Shown here: piece after piece, positions 60,805 through 64,000 of the stretch
How positions within the stretch are numbered: position 1 is the stretch's first letter
How the letters are laid out: each line of letters starts with the position of its first letter
Source of the DNA: Duganella sp. CF517
Lineage (GTDB): Bacteria > Pseudomonadota > Gammaproteobacteria > Burkholderiales > Burkholderiaceae_D
Assembly: GCF_900110275.1 (NCBI RefSeq)
Contig: NZ_FODC01000005.1
Location: forward strand, 186,001 to 250,000
Reading direction: 5' to 3'
Length of the DNA: 64,000 nt
Translations under genes and position numbers: made by a program
The notes under the pieces: model-generated
Told to the model about the DNA's origin: nothing
The model's input: only the letters and a program-made list of their open reading frames with translations
Database searches by the model: none

Positions 60805-62384
60805 AGGAAGGCTTGCGTCAATCGATGGCCTGGCTGCACACCTGGTCAGGCCTGCTGGTGGGCTGGGTGCTGATGCTGATCTTCATGGCCGGCACTTCCA
60901 GCTACTACCGCGATGAGATCACGCTGTGGATGAAACCCGAGCTGCACCGGACGGCGATCGCGCCGGTGACGCCGGCGGTGGCGGCCGATCAAGCCGCGCG
61001 CGTGCTGCAAAAGCGCGCGCCCAACAGCGAGCGCTGGTTCCTGTCCATGCCGAGCGAGCGCGAGCCGGCGGTGCAAACGATGTGGGCGCCGCCGGCCGGC
61101 GAAGGCAAAGCCAAGGGCAAGGGGCGGCGCCGCTTCCAGGAGGCCCTGCTGGACCCTGCCACCGGCGCCGAACTGGCCGAGGCGCGCTCCACGCGCGGCG
61201 GCGACTTTTTCTACCGCCTGCACTTCGACCTGCACTACATGCCCGTGCCGGTGGCGCGCTGGATCGTCGGCATCTGCGCCATGTCGATGCTGGTGGCGAT
61301 CCTGTCCGGCATCGTCACCCACAAGCGCATCTTCAAGGATTTCTTCACCTTCCGCCCCCGCAAAGGCCAGCGTTCCTGGCTCGATTTCCATAACGTCAGC
61401 GCGGTGCTGGCGCTGCCCTTCCACCTGATGATCACGTACACCGGCCTGGTGACGCTGATGTTCATGTACATGCCGTGGGGCGTGAAGGTCGCCTACAACA
61501 ACAATGACAAGGCCTTCTTCGCGGAGCTGTTCCCAGGCCTGCCGCAGGGCGCCAAAGCCTCCGGCGTGGCCGCGCCATTGACGCCGCTCGGCCCCGTGAT
61601 CGCCCACGCCAGCCAGGCCTGGGGCGGCGCGCCGGCAGGAAGGATCACGGTCAACTTCCCCAACGACGCGGCGTCCACCATCGCCGTCACCCGGCAGGAG
61701 GGCCGCGGCGTCAGCTCGGACTTGCCGACGCTGATCTACGACGGCGCCACCGGCAGGCCGCTGCCGTCGCCCGACGCCGGACGCGGCGCCGCCGTAGCCA
61801 CGCGCGGCGTCATGTACGGGCTGCACATCGGCCGCTTCGCCGATCCGCTGCTGCGCGCGCTGTTCTTCATCTCCGGCCTGGCCGGCAGCGCGATGGTGGC
61901 CACCGGCCTGCTGCTGTGGGCCGTCAAGGAAAAACCCAAGCATCTGAAGGCGGGCCGCATCGGCTTCGGCCTGCGGCTGGTGGAGGGCCTCAACATCGGC
62001 GCGGTCGCCGGTCTGCCGCTGGCCATGGCGGCCTATTTCTGGGCCAACCGGCTGCTGCCGGTGGGGCTGGCCGAACGTCCGGCGGCGGAGGCCAGCTGGT
62101 TCTTCGTCGCGTGGGCGGTGGCGATGGTGGCCGCGCTGGCCTGGCCGGCGCGCCCGATGTGGCGCCTGCAACTGCTGGTGGGCGGCCTGCTGTTCGCGCT
62201 GCTGCCGGTGCTGAACGGCGCGACCGGCGGCGCCCACCTGCTGGTCAGCATCCCCAATGGCTTGTGGGCGCTGGCCGGATTCGATGGCGTGACCTTGCTG
62301 ATCGGCGGCCTGCTGCTATATGCTTCGGCGCGGCTGGGACGTGCGCCAGTGACAAAAACTCGACTTGCGGGGAATGCGGCATGA
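60801..62384 (+). CDS. PepSY-associated membrane protein (PiuB-like)
   Basis: This 527-residue inner-membrane protein starts with TM1 (LHTWSGLLVGWVLMLIFMAG), has a large periplasmic region (about 40-155), then TM2 and FHNVSAVLALPFHLMITYTG. Further helices follow after about residue 345. Conserved histidines in the membrane (LHTW, FHNV, YGLHIG) suggest haem or metal electron transfer, as in siderophore-reducing PepSY proteins. It sits in a three-gene coupled operon behind a Fur box, pointing to iron acquisition. The cognate receptor is not in the window. Confidence 0.88.
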   Translation: MKEGLRQSMAWLHTWSGLLVGWVLMLIFMAGTSSYYRDEITLWMKPELHRTAIAPVTPAVAADQAARVLQKRAPNSERWFLSMPSEREPAVQTMWAPPAGEGKAKGKGRRRFQEALLDPATGAELAEARSTRGGDFFYRLHFDLHYMPVPVARWIVGICAMSMLVAILSGIVTHKRIFKDFFTFRPRKGQRSWLDFHNVSAVLALPFHLMITYTGLVTLMFMYMPWGVKVAYNNNDKAFFAELFPGLPQGAKASGVAAPLTPLGPVIAHASQAWGGAPAGRITVNFPNDAASTIAVTRQEGRGVSSDLPTLIYDGATGRPLPSPDAGRGAAVATRGVMYGLHIGRFADPLLRALFFISGLAGSAMVATGLLLWAVKEKPKHLKAGRIGFGLRLVEGLNIGAVAGLPLAMAAYFWANRLLPVGLAERPAAEASWFFVAWAVAMVAALAWPARPMWRLQLLVGGLLFALLPVLNGATGGAHLLVSIPNGLWALAGFDGVTLLIGGLLLYASARLGRAPVTKTRLAGNAA

Positions 62385-62749
62385 CTACGATTTACGCGGT
62401 AATGACGGGATGCGCGGCGGTGGCCGGGGCCTTTTCGGGCTTCGCTTTTCTTGGCCTGGCGATGGATCGCCACTGGGCCGACGTCCACGGACGCGGCGCG
62501 GAACCGTCGCCGGCGCAGCGCCGCCGGCTGCAATGGTACGGTGGCGGGCAGCTGTTGTTGTCGCTGCTGGCATGTCTGGCGCTGCGCGGCAGTTCGCAGG
62601 GCTGGGTGCTGTGGCTCGGCGCGCTGACGGCCGCCGGATGGATGGCGGTGCTGATGATGACGTATGCGGTGCGGCGCTTGCCGCGCACTGGTATGGCGGC
62701 CGGCGGCCTGGCCGTGCTGGGGGCCGGGGTGGCGATGCTGGTGCATTGA
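62381..62749 (+). CDS. DUF3325-type small membrane protein
   Basis: This 122-residue protein has four hydrophobic segments. The first is followed by LAMDRHWADVHGRG, and a GGGQLLLSLLACLAL segment lies mid-protein, as in DUF3325 proteins found next to PepSY/iron-uptake genes. Its ATG overlaps the stop of the PepSY gene. Role unknown but presumably in the same iron-related process. Confidence 0.8.
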   Translation: MTTIYAVMTGCAAVAGAFSGFAFLGLAMDRHWADVHGRGAEPSPAQRRRLQWYGGGQLLLSLLACLALRGSSQGWVLWLGALTAAGWMAVLMMTYAVRRLPRTGMAAGGLAVLGAGVAMLVH

Positions 62750-62794
62750 CCGTTACATGGTATCTTTTCGGCTTCTCCATCGTCCGATCAGATC

Positions 62795-64000
62795 ATGAAA
62801 CTGAACGCACTTTATTTGTCCGCCGTGTTGTTCGCGCTTACGAAATGGGCAGCGGCGGCGCCGGTCGTCGATCCGGTCGACTGGGTCAATCCGCTGATGG
62901 GCACCGCCAGCAAGCCCGAACTCTCCAACGGTAACACCTACCCGACCATCGCGCTGCCGTGGGGGATGAATTTCTGGACGCCGCAAACCGGCAAGATGGG
63001 CAACGGCTGGACCTACACCTACGACGCCGACAAGATCCGCGGCTTCAAGCAAACGCACCAGCCGTCGCCGTGGATGAACGACTACGGCCAGTTCGCCATC
63101 ATGCCGGTGGTCGGCCAGGCCGGTGGCAAACCGAAATTCACGCAGGACGACCGCGCCAGCTGGTTTTCGCACAAGGCCGAAGTGGCAAAGCCTTACTACT
63201 ACAGCGTCTATCTGGCCGACGCCGATGTCACGGCCGAGATCGCGCCGACCGAGCGCGCCGCGCAGTTCCGCTTCACGTTCCCGCGAACCGACGAGGCATA
63301 CGTGGTGGTCGACGCCTACGACAAGGGCTCGTACATCAAGGTCATTCCGGCCGAACGCAAAATCGTCGGCTACAGCACCCGCCACGCGCGCGGCCCGCTG
63401 CCGAAGAACTTCAAGAACTACTTCGTCATCCACTTCGACAAGCCGTTCGCCTCCACCCGGCTGTGGAACGGCGACCAGCTGGCCGGGGACGTGCTGGAAC
63501 TGGCGGCCGACCATGCCGGCGCGCTGGTCGGCTTCAAGACCGCCAAAGGCGAAAAAGTCGGCATGAAGGTGGCCTCCTCCTTCATCAGCGAAGAACAGGC
63601 GGAGCTGAACCTCAACCGCGAACTGGCCAACGACAGCTTCGACACGACCGCGCAAAAAGGCAGGAATATCTGGAACAAGACGCTGGGGCGCATCAGCGTC
63701 GAAGGCGGCAGCGAGGAGCAGACGCGCACCTTCTATTCCAGCCTGTATCGCACCTTGTTCTTCCCGAATAAGCTCTACGAGATCGACGCCGACAACCAGA
63801 TCGTCCATTGGAGTCCGTACAACGGCCAGGTCCTGCCTGGCCATATGTTCGCCGGCACCGGCTTCTGGGATACCTTCCGCGCGCTCTACCCTTTCCTCAA
63901 TCTGATGTACCCGTCGATCAACCGTGAAATGCAGGCCGGCCTGGCCAACGATTTCAAGGAAGGCGGCTGGCTGCCCGAGTGGTCGAGCCCCGGCTACGCC
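62795..64000 (+). CDS. GH92 family glycosidase (alpha-mannosidase type), partial
   Basis: The first 402 codons of a secreted enzyme that runs off the window. It has a signal peptide ending AAAA near residue 23. The GH92 N-terminal beta-sandwich follows (VDWVNPLMGTASKPELSNGN, PWGMNFWTPQTG, GFKQTHQPSPWMNDYG), and then the start of the catalytic barrel (SSLYRTLFFPNKL, GTGFWDTFRALYP). GH92 enzymes are calcium-dependent exo-acting alpha-mannosidases. The catalytic residues lie beyond the edge. It starts 45 nt after the iron operon, probably with its own promoter inside or before that gap. Confidence 0.92.
   Translation, partial: MKLNALYLSAVLFALTKWAAAAPVVDPVDWVNPLMGTASKPELSNGNTYPTIALPWGMNFWTPQTGKMGNGWTYTYDADKIRGFKQTHQPSPWMNDYGQFAIMPVVGQAGGKPKFTQDDRASWFSHKAEVAKPYYYSVYLADADVTAEIAPTERAAQFRFTFPRTDEAYVVVDAYDKGSYIKVIPAERKIVGYSTRHARGPLPKNFKNYFVIHFDKPFASTRLWNGDQLAGDVLELAADHAGALVGFKTAKGEKVGMKVASSFISEEQAELNLNRELANDSFDTTAQKGRNIWNKTLGRISVEGGSEEQTRTFYSSLYRTLFFPNKLYEIDADNQIVHWSPYNGQVLPGHMFAGTGFWDTFRALYPFLNLMYPSINREMQAGLANDFKEGGWLPEWSSPGYA

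Noticed and set aside
1..64000. tRNA, rRNA, prophage or insertion-sequence genes
   Set aside because: No cloverleaf-like segments, integrase or transposase-like proteins were recognised on either strand.

Overview
The window looks like a chromosomal segment of an Oxalobacteraceae betaproteobacterium of the Massilia/Duganella/Janthinobacterium type. This is inferred from the strong GC bias of third codon positions and from several hallmarks: a homodimeric AceE with a lipoyl-domain LpdA, a fused glucokinase/HexR regulator, a CIRCE-controlled groESL, 6S RNA just downstream of zapA, and a small Trp-rich protein. No rRNA, tRNA, CRISPR array or insertion sequence was seen. No stretch over 300 bases lacks a gene, pseudogene or RNA.

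Region by region: 1-4927 is the pyruvate dehydrogenase operon (aceE-aceF-lpdA, minus strand, lpdA cut by the window edge). 5195-13359 holds housekeeping and stress genes (folD, an M3 oligopeptidase, holC, an orphan LivJ-type binding protein, a cytochrome c, a chemoreceptor). 13393-16140 is a compact sulfation cassette: APS kinase, DHH phosphoesterase and sulfotransferase with overlapping ends. 16165-21270 holds ilvD, a LysR regulator, lgt, an EVE protein, 6S RNA, zapA and a ZapB-like coiled coil.

21416-34995 and 42721-46314 together encode galactan and galactose use. A secreted GH53 endo-galactanase, a TonB-dependent receptor and a GH2 beta-galactosidase would release and import sugar. An AraFGH-type ABC importer, an SDR sugar dehydrogenase, an SMP-30 lactonase, DgoD, DgoK and DgoA would carry galactose through the oxidative (De Ley-Doudoroff) route to pyruvate and glyceraldehyde-3-phosphate. 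The two halves are separated by about 7.7 kb holding groESL and A/T-richer accessory DNA. That accessory DNA contains an orphan type VI secretion-like PAAR/lytic-transglycosylase effector with a probable periplasmic immunity partner (35010-36928), a MelB-type transporter remnant, and a decayed two-gene operon broken by an in-frame amber codon and a frameshift (40738-41585).

46516-64000 holds a methyltransferase, a PadR-regulated efflux pump with a striking 15-bp-phased operator array, glucokinase/HexR with an alpha-glucosidase, a POT-family transporter, a second sulfotransferase/APS-kinase-like pair, a pullulanase, a Fur-box-preceded DUF3649/PepSY/DUF3325 operon, and the start of a GH92 mannosidase. 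Three long perfect inverted repeats (near 21.3, 24.3 and 60.3 kb) look like family-specific extragenic palindromes.
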